Below, piece after piece: positions 1 through 8,094 of a DNA stretch of 14,081 bases. The stretch lies in assembly GCA_027068235.1 (NCBI GenBank), contig JAMOUE010000084.1:1-14081 (forward strand), written 5' to 3'. The stretch is from Deltaproteobacteria bacterium. Lineage in GTDB: Bacteria > Desulfobacterota > Dissulfuribacteria > Dissulfuribacterales > QOAL01. Numbering within the stretch: position 1 is the first letter of the stretch; each line of letters starts with the position of its first letter. Below the pieces are notes generated by a model. The model worked only from the letters and a program-made list of their open reading frames with translations. It had not been told where the DNA came from and made no database searches. Position numbers and translations under genes: made by a program.

Positions 1-1
1 T

Positions 2-502
2 TGAAAATGCGAGGATATCTACAGTTTCTGCCTTTGCACCAGCCCCATAAGGTCCAGCTGCAATGCTAACATCGGCACCAAGTTTAATAGAGGTGGATAG
101 CAGGGCATCAAGTCCACTATCTGTCATTATCATAAGTATAATTTGCGAAGACTGGGCCCCTGCCTGTAGACCAAATGATATGGAACCCACCGTATAAAAG
201 GCAGGCTGGCTCCATTTACCAGTATATTGATCCCTGGCAAGCAGCACCCCTGTGCCTCCCTCTGCTCCAAATATGAATGCTCCTTTTAGCAACTGAGGCA
301 CTATTAAAATCCCTTTGGCACTGGCCAAGTGGTTACGAAACCACGTCATATTCGGGTCAGCAACAAAGCTTTTAAACGTGATGGTAGCCCTATCAATCAG
401 GGCCTGCTGTTTTTCATAACCAGCTGCATAACTAAACTGAGCAAAGAAAGTAACAACTATTACAAAAAAAATTATTTGCCGTATAATTCTGCCTCTTTTC
501 AT
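2..502 (-). CDS. SYLF/Ysc84-domain lipid-binding protein, secreted (partial)
   Basis: Reading leftward from an ATG at 500-502, the frame stays open for 167 codons to the left edge, so the C-terminus is missing. Residues 1-26 form a signal peptide: a basic start (MKRGRIIRQ), a hydrophobic core, and a likely cleavage after SYA. The mature part matches the SYLF (DUF500, Ysc84) family: an N-terminal helix, then a glycine-rich beta region with AKGILIVPQ, FGAEGGTGVLL, WSQPAFYTVGS, SFGLQAGAQ and LGADVSIAAGPYGAGAKAE. SYLF domains bind lipids; the bacterial secreted members have no settled role. A strong ribosome site (GGGAGGAG) lies 5 bases before the start. The gene is transcribed divergently from the nitroreductase. 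The family call is firm; the function is unknown. Confidence 0.88.
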   Translation of the reverse strand, partial: MKRGRIIRQIIFFVIVVTFFAQFSYAAGYEKQQALIDRATITFKSFVADPNMTWFRNHLASAKGILIVPQLLKGAFIFGAEGGTGVLLARDQYTGKWSQPAFYTVGSISFGLQAGAQSSQIILMIMTDSGLDALLSTSIKLGADVSIAAGPYGAGAKAETVDILAFS

Positions 503-547
503 TACACTCCTCCCTTTTTTGGATTTTATCCGTAAAGCTAAAGGTTT

Positions 548-577
548 ATTATATAAAATAATATTCATTGTAAACAA
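548..577 (-). promoter_or_regulatory. Candidate sigma70-type promoter of the SYLF gene
   Basis: On the minus strand a perfect TATAAT lies at 548-553. TTGTTT at 572-577 lies 18 bases upstream of it (4 of 6 match to the -35 consensus). The transcript would start about 40 bases before the SYLF ATG. The region is very A+T rich, so a chance match is possible. Confidence 0.4.
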
Positions 578-691
578 AAAAACTTGACTGTCCAATTAAT
601 GTTTATTAGAAGGCTAACGTTTTTCGTGATACAGTGCTTGTAACATTGTTTTAAGATAACACACAAAAGAAAACAGAGGAGTACATCTCCA

Positions 692-1357
692 ATGGATACT
701 ATAGAAGCCATCAGGACAAGAAAATCCGTCAGAAAATTCCTTAATAAACCCGTTGAAAAAGAAATAATCTATAAAATCCTTGATGCAGCCAGATGGGCCC
801 CTTCAGGCGCTAATTGCCAGCCCTGGCGTGTGGAGATAGTCTCTGGCACGACCAAGGAAAAAATCACAAAGGCGATACTTGAAGCCAAAGCCAATAATGT
901 GTCAGAGCCCCCAGATATAGAATACTATCCTAAAACATGGAAAAATCCTTACAAAGAAAGAAGATTCAAGTGTGGCCTTGCCCTCTATTCCGCCCTTGGC
1001 ATTGAAAGAGGCGATACAACAGCAAGAAAGGAGGCGTGGTTTAGAAACTATGAATTTTTTGGCGCCCCCTTAGGCCTATTCCTATTTATGCCAAAGGCCC
1101 TTGGCACGGGTTTTCTAGTAGATATAGGAATATTCCTACAAACTGTTGTGTTGGCCTGCACCAATGAAGGCCTTGCCACCTGCATACAGGCCTCTTTGGC
1201 AGAATATCCCTCCATTATCAAAGAGATATTAAACGTACCTGAAGAATTTAGACTCGTTTGTGGACTATCTATAGGCTATGAAGACAAGGCTGCGCCTGTA
1301 AATCAGTTTCGAACCACAAGGATAGAAGTGGAAGACTTTACCAAGTGGCATGATTAG
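692..1357 (+). CDS. Nitroreductase-family FMN oxidoreductase
   Basis: A 221-residue protein of the nitroreductase fold, normally an FMN-binding homodimer that uses NAD(P)H to reduce nitro groups, quinones or other electron-poor substrates in the cytoplasm. The N-terminal FMN-phosphate signature is visible as R10-x-S12-x-R14. It is followed by the conserved APSGANCQPW (36-45), where Ser38 and Asn41 normally contact the flavin, then a C-terminal helix with GIFLQTVVLACTNEGLATC (146-164) and the closing GYEDKAAPVN (195-204). The length is typical. The ATG has a GAGGAG ribosome site at 676-681, 10 bases upstream. It is the only plus-strand gene, divergent from the SYLF gene and convergent with the RfaH-like gene. 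The true substrate cannot be read from sequence. I found no convincing promoter, although TTGACT at 584-589 could be a -35 element. Confidence 0.92.
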   Translation: MDTIEAIRTRKSVRKFLNKPVEKEIIYKILDAARWAPSGANCQPWRVEIVSGTTKEKITKAILEAKANNVSEPPDIEYYPKTWKNPYKERRFKCGLALYSALGIERGDTTARKEAWFRNYEFFGAPLGLFLFMPKALGTGFLVDIGIFLQTVVLACTNEGLATCIQASLAEYPSIIKEILNVPEEFRLVCGLSIGYEDKAAPVNQFRTTRIEVEDFTKWHD

Positions 1358-1361
1358 TGAT

Positions 1362-1395
1362 TAGGGCCAGCCAGCCAAGACGTTGGCTTGCCCTA
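1362..1395. terminator. Hairpin between convergent genes, possible terminator
   Basis: AGGGC at 1363-1367 pairs with GCCCT at 1390-1394. After one mismatch, AGCCAGC (1369-1375) pairs with GTTGGCT (1382-1388, one G-U pair), leaving a 6-base loop. It fills most of the 53-base gap between the converging nitroreductase and RfaH-like genes. There is no T tract on either side, so it is not a textbook intrinsic terminator; it may act in both directions or only protect 3' ends. Confidence 0.45.
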
Positions 1396-1410
1396 GCTTG
1401 ATATGGCTAA

Positions 1411-1920
1411 TCAGGCAGCCCTTAAACTCGATAGTGGAACCTTGGTGGCCACCTCTCTTTTTAGCATCTCTATTAAGATTATGGCGCGGTCCCTACCATC
1501 TATCGCCTTAAGAATACCTTCAATTATGGTCTGATTTGGGCCTTCCAAACGTACACGATCACCAGGTTGGAAACCGTACTTCTCTTTCATGCCAACCTGT
1601 ATTATGCCAGACTCATTTGACCGTGCTATGAGTTCATTCATAAACCACTCTGGAACTGGTGGATAGTAATCACCAAATCTAACAGGGCCGGAGGCACCAA
1701 AGGTACTAGAGATAGTTACCCAGTTTCGCTCCTCTGGAGCCAAATGAAGGAAGAGATAACCAGGAAAAAGAGGCGAAAGCACCTCCTTTACCTTTCTGGC
1801 ATGCCTTGTTATCCGTGTTGTAGTGGGTAAAAAAACCTCAAAGTTTTGATTTTCAAAATTCTTCTTGGCATAAAACTCTTTTCTAGGCTTGGTCTTGATG
1901 GCAAACCACTCTTTTTCCAC
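1411..1920 (-). CDS. RfaH/UpxY-like NusG paralogue (transcription antiterminator)
   Basis: A 169-residue protein with an N-terminal NGN domain (about 3-105: WFAIKTKPRKE, then LSPLFPGYLFLHL and GPVRFG) and a C-terminal KOW region (about 115-169, starting FQPGDRVRLEGP). NusG-family proteins bind the RNA polymerase clamp and alter elongation. The VRFG stretch and the sequence before it resemble specialised RfaH/UpxY paralogues more than housekeeping NusG, and no secE, rplK or rplA lies nearby. Aligned by eye to E. coli RfaH, the operator-contact residues H65, T66, T67 and R73 are N66, W67, V68 and F74 here, so a different DNA element is likely. The start is GTG: an in-frame TAG lies about 45 bases upstream, and a G-rich ribosome site at 1926-1936 ends 5 bases before it. 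The gene is 110 bases downstream of lon and is last on its strand before the convergent nitroreductase, so its target operon is not obvious. Confidence 0.85.
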   Translation of the reverse strand: MEKEWFAIKTKPRKEFYAKKNFENQNFEVFLPTTTRITRHARKVKEVLSPLFPGYLFLHLAPEERNWVTISSTFGASGPVRFGDYYPPVPEWFMNELIARSNESGIIQVGMKEKYGFQPGDRVRLEGPNQTIIEGILKAIDGRDRAIILIEMLKREVATKVPLSSLRAA

Positions 1921-1925
1921 AGCTT

Positions 1926-1936
1926 CTCCCCCCTCC
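1926..1936 (-). promoter_or_regulatory. Strong G-rich ribosome site fixing the GTG start of the RfaH-like gene
   Basis: On the minus strand the run GGAGGGGGGAG ends 5 bases before the GTG codon at 1918-1920. No ATG lies nearby in frame, and the next upstream in-frame codon signal is a TAG stop, so this site supports GTG as the true start. Confidence 0.6.
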
Positions 1937-2003
1937 GGTATCAGTGAAAAAACACCTCTACTCTATTAACATCTACAACGTCTACGGATCACACCAGTGA
2001 ACC

Positions 2004-2022
2004 CTAAACGACACTAAACGAC
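2004..2022. repeat. Short tandem direct repeat in the lon to RfaH-like gap
   Basis: CTAAACGAC occurs twice with a period of 10 bases (2004-2012 and 2014-2022), followed by another ACGAC-like unit. It lies just after the lon stop. It may be a chance repeat; no function is inferred. Confidence 0.5.
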
Positions 2023-2030
2023 GACCAATA

Positions 2031-4454
2031 TTAATGTGGAGCCGACACACCATCCTGAACTTCCCTTTTGGAAAACCAATTGGGCGGCTCCATCTCCTTA
2101 AGCTCAGAAAACAGATCCTTCATGTCGTCCCCTGTGACAAGGGCGGCACTTAGAACCTCATCCATATGTTCAACGCACAAGATATCCAAAGACTTTAGAA
2201 TCTTTGGCTGAATCTCCTTTAGATCTTTCTCGTTGGCCTTAGGAATTATGCAGGTCTTTAAGTCCATACGGCGTGCTGCAAGCAACTTCTCCTTTAGACC
2301 TCCAATGGGAAGGACTCTGCCTCTAAGTGTGATTTCACCAGTCATTGCCAGATCGTGACGTACTGGTACCTTCAATAGTGCCGAAACCAAAGCAGTTGCT
2401 ATAGTGATACCTGCTGAAGGCCCATCCTTGGGGATGGCTCCTTCTGGCACATGCACGTGGATATCGACCATCTTGTAAAAATCCCATGGAAGGCCAAGCT
2501 GATGAGCCCTTGCCCTGACGTAACTCATTGCCGCCTGGACAGACTCCTGCATAACGTCTCCAAGCTTTCCAGTAATGGTGAGCTTGCCCTTTCCCGGCAT
2601 GACGGCAACCTCTATCTGCAACAAGGTGCCACCTGTCTCTGTCCAGGCAAGGCCATTTGCAACACCAATAAGGTCACTCTCCTCTGTCTGGGAGTGTCTG
2701 TATTTTGGAACTCCAAGATACTTATTTAGTGAAGATCTTGTTATCTTGATGACCTTCTTATCCTCTTTGGCTTTTGTTATCTCCCTGGCTGCCTTTCGGC
2801 AAAGGGCGGCAATACACCTTTCCAGGTTTCTCACACCAGCCTCACGAGTATATAGGTGTATTATATCCTCCAGTGCCTTTGGAGATATTTCCATCTGTTC
2901 CTTTGTAAGCCCATGTGCCTCAAGCTGCCTTGGGATCAGGTGGCGCCTGGCTATCTCCACCTTTTCCTCTTCTGTATAGCCAGGAAGCTCGATTATCTCC
3001 ATCCTGTCCTGAAGAGGCAATGGGATAGTATGAAGGGCATTGGCCGTTGTGATAAACATTACCGATGAAAGATCATAATCCAGATCGAGGTAATGGTCGT
3101 TAAAGGCATAATTCTGTTCAGGGTCCAAGACCTCAAGAAGTGCAGAGGCTGGATCACCCCTGAAGTCAGAACTCATCTTATCCACTTCATCTAGACAAAA
3201 TACAGGATTAATGGCCTTTGCCTTCTTCATGGACTGAATAATCTTACCTGGAAGCGCCCCTATGTAGGTACGCCTGTGGCCCCTGATTTCAGCCTCGTCT
3301 TTGACTCCACCAAGAGATAACCTTACAAAGTTGCGGTTAAGTGCCCTTGCTACAGACTTGGCAAGGGAGGTCTTACCAACACCAGGAGGTCCTACCAAGC
3401 AAAGAATAGGCCCTTTCATCTTCTTGGCGAGGCTTTTAACCGCCAGATATTCCAATATCCTTTCCTTTGGTTTTTCAAGACCATAGTGGTCCTGATCCAA
3501 AATCTTCTCGGCCCTTTCTATATCGTTGTTGTCTTTGGTACGCTCAAACCAAGGTAATGCGAGTATCCAGTCTATATAATTACGAACTACAGTAGCTTCA
3601 GCAGACATAGGAGCCATGAGCTTTAGTTTTTTAAGCTCATGCCGCACCTTGGCAGCGGCCTCCTTTGGAAGCCTCTTTCTCTTTATCTTTTTCTCAAGCT
3701 CCTTGAGTTCACTTTGGGCGTCATCCTTCTGGCCCATCTCCTTTTGAATCGCCCTGATTTGCTCATTGAGATAGTAATCCTTCTGATTCTTCTCCATCTG
3801 CTTCTTGACACGCTCTTTAATCCGCTGTTCCACCTTTGCTATCTGTGTCTCAGTGGACATAAAGGTATAGAGCTTTTCAAGGCGCTTAACAGGATTGAGG
3901 GCCTCAAGGATAGCCTGCTTAGCTGAAACCTTTAAAGAAACGTGCGAAGCAATAGAATCTGCAAGCCGTGAAGGATCATTAATGGAAGAGATGGAAACAG
4001 CCACCTCTGGCGGCACCTTTTTGTTAAGCTTACAATACTCATCAAAGGCAGATATGGTAAGCCTGCAAAGGGCGTCCACTTCTGGCCCAGAGACCTTTGG
4101 TTCTTCAAGGGTCTCTACCTCTACCAGGAAAAAGTTATCATCAGATATGAATTCCTTTATCTCGGCACGTCTTTTACCCTCAATAAGGGCCTTAACCGTA
4201 CCGTCTGGCAGACGCAGAAGCTGCAGAATCGTCCCTATTGTACCAACTTTGTATATGTCCCTCCTGCCAGGCTCATCAACCTTTGCGTCCTTTTGGGCAG
4301 AAAGGAATATCTCCTGATTCTCTTCCATGGCCTTCTTTATGGCCTCCACAGACTTTTCTCGCCCTATAAAAAGAGGGGCCACCATCTGGGGAAACAGGAC
4401 CATGTCTCGCAGTGGCAGAAGGGGAAGTATCAGGAGTTTGTCTTGTTTGTCCAT
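2031..4454 (-). CDS. lon: ATP-dependent protease Lon (La)
   Basis: An 807-residue full-length LonA, a cytoplasmic hexameric AAA+ serine protease that degrades misfolded and regulatory proteins. The Lon N-terminal substrate domain (about 8-200, from LLPLRDMVLFP) is followed by a coiled coil with KDYYLNEQIRAIQKEMG (225-241). The ATPase module has Walker A GPPGVGKT (355-362), Walker B ending LDEVDK with D422 and E423, and the conserved RGHRRTYIGALPG (391-403). The protease domain carries catalytic Ser680 in PKDGPSAG and Lys723 in GGLKEKLLAA, 43 residues apart as in E. coli Lon. The C-terminal tail (about 775-807) is somewhat longer than the E. coli end. The gene lies 58 bases after clpX on the same strand, so it may share that transcript. 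The ribosome site (AGAGG, 4 bases before ATG) is close and weak. No sigma32 or CIRCE element is visible. Confidence 0.98.
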   Translation of the reverse strand: MDKQDKLLILPLLPLRDMVLFPQMVAPLFIGREKSVEAIKKAMEENQEIFLSAQKDAKVDEPGRRDIYKVGTIGTILQLLRLPDGTVKALIEGKRRAEIKEFISDDNFFLVEVETLEEPKVSGPEVDALCRLTISAFDEYCKLNKKVPPEVAVSISSINDPSRLADSIASHVSLKVSAKQAILEALNPVKRLEKLYTFMSTETQIAKVEQRIKERVKKQMEKNQKDYYLNEQIRAIQKEMGQKDDAQSELKELEKKIKRKRLPKEAAAKVRHELKKLKLMAPMSAEATVVRNYIDWILALPWFERTKDNNDIERAEKILDQDHYGLEKPKERILEYLAVKSLAKKMKGPILCLVGPPGVGKTSLAKSVARALNRNFVRLSLGGVKDEAEIRGHRRTYIGALPGKIIQSMKKAKAINPVFCLDEVDKMSSDFRGDPASALLEVLDPEQNYAFNDHYLDLDYDLSSVMFITTANALHTIPLPLQDRMEIIELPGYTEEEKVEIARRHLIPRQLEAHGLTKEQMEISPKALEDIIHLYTREAGVRNLERCIAALCRKAAREITKAKEDKKVIKITRSSLNKYLGVPKYRHSQTEESDLIGVANGLAWTETGGTLLQIEVAVMPGKGKLTITGKLGDVMQESVQAAMSYVRARAHQLGLPWDFYKMVDIHVHVPEGAIPKDGPSAGITIATALVSALLKVPVRHDLAMTGEITLRGRVLPIGGLKEKLLAARRMDLKTCIIPKANEKDLKEIQPKILKSLDILCVEHMDEVLSAALVTGDDMKDLFSELKEMEPPNWFSKREVQDGVSAPH

Positions 4455-4512
4455 AAAACCTCTATTTTTGCGTTTAAATTACGTATTTTTTTATACTTGT
4501 GATATTTTTGGC

Positions 4513-5778
4513 CTAAGAAGCCTCGGCCGTCTTATTTTCATATATAAGTATGGGTTCGGCCTTATTCAAGATGACCTCTTCACTAATTACACATTCTTTT
4601 ACATCTTCCTTTGAAGGAAGGTCATACATGACATCGAGCATTGCGCGCTCAAGTATGGCTCTAAGGCCCCTTGCTCCAGTCTTACGCTTTATTGCCTCTC
4701 TTGCAATTGCCCTAACTGCCCCATCTGTAAAGTGAAGCTCGATATTATCCATGGCGAAAAGCTTTTGAAACTGGCGCACAAGGGCATTTTTGGGCTCTTG
4801 AAGGATGCGTATCAGATCGTCTTCGGTAAGCTCTTCCAAAGTTGCCACTACTGGAATCCTGCCAACAAGCTCTGGAATAAGACCAAATTTGATGAGATCC
4901 TCTGGTTCTAAGCTCCTCAATATCTCACTGTAGGTGAGCTCTCTTGCGCCTTGGACGTTTGCGCCAAAACCTATTGAGTACTTTCCCAACCTTGTCTTTA
5001 TAATGGAGTCCAGCCCAACAAAGGCCCCTCCAACTATAAACAAGATGTTCGTTGTATCTATCTTGACGAATTCTTGCTGGGGATGCTTTCTGCCCCCTTT
5101 GGGTGGAACATTGGCAAGAGTGCCCTCTATTATCTTTAAAAGGGCCTGTTGCACACCTTCTCCTGAGACATCCCTTGTAATCGATGGGCTATCTGACTTT
5201 CTTGCAATCTTATCTATCTCGTCGATGTAGACGATTCCGCGGCTAGCCAGCTCCACATCGTAATCAGCAGCCTGCAAAAGATTGAGAATAATGTTTTCTA
5301 CATCTTCACCTACGTATCCAGCCTCTGTAAGCGTTGTGGCATCCGCAATGGTAAAGGGCACATTCAAGATCTTGGCAAGGGTCTGGGCTAAAAGCGTCTT
5401 ACCACTTCCAGTAGGGCCAATGAGCATGATGTTGCTCTTTTGAAGCTCTACGTCATCAATGGCAATATTGGACTCTATCCTTTTGTAATGGTTATGAACT
5501 GCAACAGAGAGTATCTTCTTTGCATGTTCTTGACCAATTACATACTGATCGAGAAGGGCCTTTATCTCAGCTGGCTTGAGTATAGCTGTGGAGCCTGACG
5601 ATGTCTCATCACTGCCATCGTAGTCCTCTGCAATTATATCATTACAAAGATCTATGCACTCGTCACAAATGTAAACATTTGGACCAGCTATTAGCTTCCT
5701 TACCTCACCCTGTCCCTTTCCACAAAAGGAACAGCTTAGGTCTCCAACCTTATCAAAATCGTCATTCTTTCCTGGCAT
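4513..5778 (-). CDS. clpX: ATP-dependent Clp protease ATP-binding subunit ClpX
   Basis: A 421-residue AAA+ unfoldase, the usual length. It unfolds substrates and feeds them into ClpP. The N-terminal zinc-binding domain has cysteines C16, C19, C38 and C41. The ATPase core shows Walker A GPTGSGKT (121-128), the pore loop GYVG (154-157), Walker B IVYIDEID with D186 and E187, the RKH loop (230-232), the ClpP-docking IGF loop (269-271), a probable arginine finger R307 in LVGRIPV, and sensor 2 GAR (368-370). All key residues are present. The start lies 6 bases after the clpP stop and its AAGGAGGAT ribosome site sits across the clpP 3' end, so the two subunits are probably translated from one mRNA. 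Confidence 0.98.
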   Translation of the reverse strand: MPGKNDDFDKVGDLSCSFCGKGQGEVRKLIAGPNVYICDECIDLCNDIIAEDYDGSDETSSGSTAILKPAEIKALLDQYVIGQEHAKKILSVAVHNHYKRIESNIAIDDVELQKSNIMLIGPTGSGKTLLAQTLAKILNVPFTIADATTLTEAGYVGEDVENIILNLLQAADYDVELASRGIVYIDEIDKIARKSDSPSITRDVSGEGVQQALLKIIEGTLANVPPKGGRKHPQQEFVKIDTTNILFIVGGAFVGLDSIIKTRLGKYSIGFGANVQGARELTYSEILRSLEPEDLIKFGLIPELVGRIPVVATLEELTEDDLIRILQEPKNALVRQFQKLFAMDNIELHFTDGAVRAIAREAIKRKTGARGLRAILERAMLDVMYDLPSKEDVKECVISEEVILNKAEPILIYENKTAEAS

Positions 5779-5784
5779 AACTAA

Positions 5785-6387
5785 TTAATCCTCCTTGGAG
5801 GTCTCTGGCCTTTTTTCCAATATCTCATCTACCAGTCCATACTCCAATGCTTCCTTGCTACCCATGAAATAATCTCTTTCCGTATCAGTCTGAATCTTTT
5901 CAAGGGGTTGACCTGTATGTTTGGATAAGATCTCATTGAGCTTCTGTCTAAGCTTGAGAATCTCCTTGGCATGAATATCTATATCTGTTGCCTGCCCTTG
6001 GAAACCACCCATAGGCTGATGAATAAGTATCCTTGAATTTGGCAAAACATACCTTTTTCCAGGAGCTCCAGCCGCCAACAACAAAGCGCCCATAGAAGCA
6101 GCCTGCCCCAAACACAAGGTACTAACATCTGCCTTAATATACTGCATAGTGTCGTAAATGGCCAACCCTGCAGTTACCACCCCACCAGGGGAATTGATAT
6201 ACAGTGTAATGTCCCTCTTTGGATCTTCCGCTTCAAGGAAAAGGAGCTGGGCAATGATAAGGTTGGCCACCTCATCATTCACTGCCCCTCCAAGGAATAT
6301 GATCCTTTCCTTGAGGAGACGAGAGTAAATATCAAAGGCACGTTCACCTCTTGGACTTTGTTCTATAACTATTGGAACCAATGGCAT
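5785..6387 (-). CDS. clpP: ATP-dependent Clp protease proteolytic subunit ClpP
   Basis: A 200-residue serine protease that forms a double-heptamer chamber and works with ClpX or another Clp ATPase. The catalytic triad is intact: Ser98 in GQAASMGA, His123 in ILIHQPMGG and Asp172 in TERDYFM. The short start MPLVPIVIEQS is typical, with a small propeptide region before the mature enzyme. It sits between tig and clpX on the same strand. The 110-base gap to tig contains two dyads and a possible promoter. An AGAGG ribosome site lies 8 bases before the ATG. Confidence 0.98.
   Translation of the reverse strand: MPLVPIVIEQSPRGERAFDIYSRLLKERIIFLGGAVNDEVANLIIAQLLFLEAEDPKRDITLYINSPGGVVTAGLAIYDTMQYIKADVSTLCLGQAASMGALLLAAGAPGKRYVLPNSRILIHQPMGGFQGQATDIDIHAKEILKLRQKLNEILSKHTGQPLEKIQTDTERDYFMGSKEALEYGLVDEILEKRPETSKED
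5788..5796 (-). promoter_or_regulatory. Ribosome site of clpX spanning the clpP 3' end
   Basis: AAGGAGGAT on the minus strand ends 9 bases before the clpX ATG and lies in the last codons of clpP. This supports translational coupling of the two protease subunits. Confidence 0.7.
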
Positions 6388-6420
6388 ATTGAAAACCTCT
6401 TGCTAAAACTTCTTACTTTT

Positions 6421-6463
6421 TAGGCTACTTTTAAAAGATTGGCCTATTATGCAACAACTGCAT
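6421..6463. promoter_or_regulatory. Two adjacent dyads in the clpP leader
   Basis: The first dyad has outer arms TAGGC (6421-6425) and GCCTA (6442-6446) enclosing the palindrome CTTTTAAAAG. The second is ATGCA-acaac-TGCAT (6449-6463), which overlaps a CATAAT hexamer on the minus strand that could be a -10 box for clpP. They could be operators, or an RNA hairpin between the tig and clpP messages. The short arms make chance a real alternative. Confidence 0.3.
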
Positions 6464-6497
6464 TACACTCAAAAACTACTCTTACAAATGTTAATAT

Positions 6498-7853
6498 TTA
6501 GTCTTTACTACTTTCTTCTTTTTCTTCGTCCTTGGGAGATTCGGATACATTCTCAGAGGCTTCTTCTTCCTCCTTGATTGTCACATTTTCCAAGATGTAA
6601 TCCAATGTCTGCTTGGCCCTTAGCTTTGGCAAAACCGACTCAAAAACTGCTGCCTGGAACTGGGCCTTATCCACGTTCATTTCCTTGTAATGCTCATCGA
6701 CATAATCATTGTATTTTTTCAGTTCTTCTGTAGGAATTTCCACTTTTTCTTGTTCGGCAATCTTATCAAGAAGAAGTTCTATCTTGACCTGACGAATGGC
6801 ATCGTCTCTCATCTTCTCTCTTAGCCGTTCCTCATCTATTCCAGCCTGCTCCAGATTTACTCCCCTTTCATGCATGTGGCCTGCAATATTATCTATCATC
6901 TGGTCAAGCTTTTTCTCTATAAGACGTTCTGGCACAGGGAAATCAGCGTCTTCCAGCAATTTATCAAAGAGTTGGTTGCGAAGTACACTTTCTGCTGCCT
7001 CTTCCTTGTCCTTGAGGATGTGTTCCTTTAGCTTGTTTCTAAGGTCGTCTACAGTCTCAAGACCGATACCAAAACGCTTGGCAAATTCGTCATCAATCTC
7101 TGGCAGGTTACGTTTTTGAATATTCTTAAGTGTAACCTTATAGGTAACCGTCTTGCCTGCTACCAACTTATTCAAAGCATCATCAGGGTAAGAAACCTCT
7201 ATCTCTCGCTCCTCACCCTTTTCCATGCCTATAAGCCCCTTTTCAAAGGTTTCATTGAAATTGCCCTTGCCAACCTCAACGAAGTAGTCTTCATTGGCAA
7301 GCTCTTCCACCTCTTCTCCATCTATAAAGGCAGTATAGTCAATTATTGCTATATCACCTTCCTTGAGCGGCCTCTGCTCATCTACGATTTCAACAGTGCC
7401 AAACTGGTTGCGCAGTGCCTCAAGTTGCTCATCTATTTCTTCATCGGTCACTTCTACCTTTGGCCTAACAAGTTCAAACTTTCTAAAATCAGGGACCTTG
7501 ATCTCAGGTTCGATATCCATAAGTACAGAGTATTCAAAGGGCTTTCCAGGCTCAACATCAGAAGAAGAGTCGAGCTGGGGCTCCAAAAGCATGGTCACCT
7601 GACTCTGCTTGATGGCATCTCCAATGCTATTTTCAATAAGGGATTGAAGAACCTCAGATTTGATTTCTGCTCCATATTCACGCTCAATAATACTTCTTGG
7701 AACCTTTCCCTTTCTAAATCCAGGGATGGCAACACTTTTTTTCAGACGATTAATCGTTTGGTTGATATACTCATCTACTTTCTGGGCTGGTATCTCCACT
7801 TTGAGACGTTTTTGAACAGGACTTACATCTTCTACAGTGACTTTCATTTCCAT
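6498..7853 (-). CDS. tig: Trigger factor, ribosome-associated chaperone
   Basis: A 451-residue trigger factor, slightly longer than E. coli (432). It binds the ribosome exit tunnel and shields nascent chains. The N-terminal ribosome-binding domain carries the signature GFRKGKVP (45-52). The FKBP-type peptidyl-prolyl isomerase domain spans about 165-245 (GDIAIIDYTAFIDG, then FEKGLIGMEKGEEREIEV). The C-terminal helical chaperone domain follows, ending in a very acidic tail of about 27 residues rich in Glu, Ser and Lys, which may account for the extra length. Two in-frame ATGs lie at 7851-7853 and 7845-7847. The first is preferred because AGGAAAGG ends 11 bases before it. The gene heads the tig-clpP-clpX-lon series. 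Confidence 0.97.
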   Translation of the reverse strand: MEMKVTVEDVSPVQKRLKVEIPAQKVDEYINQTINRLKKSVAIPGFRKGKVPRSIIEREYGAEIKSEVLQSLIENSIGDAIKQSQVTMLLEPQLDSSSDVEPGKPFEYSVLMDIEPEIKVPDFRKFELVRPKVEVTDEEIDEQLEALRNQFGTVEIVDEQRPLKEGDIAIIDYTAFIDGEEVEELANEDYFVEVGKGNFNETFEKGLIGMEKGEEREIEVSYPDDALNKLVAGKTVTYKVTLKNIQKRNLPEIDDEFAKRFGIGLETVDDLRNKLKEHILKDKEEAAESVLRNQLFDKLLEDADFPVPERLIEKKLDQMIDNIAGHMHERGVNLEQAGIDEERLREKMRDDAIRQVKIELLLDKIAEQEKVEIPTEELKKYNDYVDEHYKEMNVDKAQFQAAVFESVLPKLRAKQTLDYILENVTIKEEEEASENVSESPKDEEKEESSKD

Positions 7854-8094
7854 GATACTAAAAACCTTTCCTGAATTTTTGTTATCTCTTCCTTGTTAAT
7901 TGTCTTTATGTAAAAGGACCACAATCGGCCCCTTCTTCAGGCTGACCTTCTGGATATACGTTTTTCAACTGCAATAAACATACCTGAATTTCCCAGTTGG
8001 ATCTTGTGAATTATGGAAGCCGAATCTAAAAGAATATCCTTCTGACACGACTCCAAGATCAGTGAAAACATCACCGGCAGGCATATAAAATCAA
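7854..8094 (-). other. 241-base non-coding gap between tRNA-Leu and tig
   Basis: This is the longest gene-free stretch. It should hold the tig promoter and leader and the tRNA 3' trailer, but I see no clear -35/-10 pair. It contains a GC-rich hairpin at 7913-7934. An open frame covers most of it (stop near 7937), but the frame runs through the tRNA, lacks a ribosome site at its internal ATG, and has no recognisable product. Confidence 0.5.
7913..7934 (-). terminator. Candidate hairpin terminator or leader hairpin upstream of tig
   Basis: On the minus strand AAGGGGCC pairs with GGTCCTTT around the 6-base loop GATTGT. The 8-pair stem includes two G-U pairs and ends in a short run of T. It could end transcripts from chrA and the tRNA, or be a leader hairpin of tig, whose ATG lies only 60 bases further on. 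The T tract is short and part of the stem. Confidence 0.4.

Noticed and set aside
329..535. 68-codon plus-strand open frame at the left end
   Set aside because: It is antisense to the start and signal peptide of the SYLF gene, which has a strong ribosome site and family motifs.
1990..2001. TCAC-ACCA-GTGA palindrome as a CRP-type site
   Set aside because: The arms are in the reverse order from the CRP half-sites (GTGA then TCAC), and the spacing is wrong.
7116..7874. 252-codon plus-strand open frame antisense to tig
   Set aside because: It covers the conserved trigger factor gene, its product is a low-complexity Leu/Phe/Tyr-rich chain with no recognised motif, and no ribosome site precedes it. 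It is a shadow of tig codon usage.
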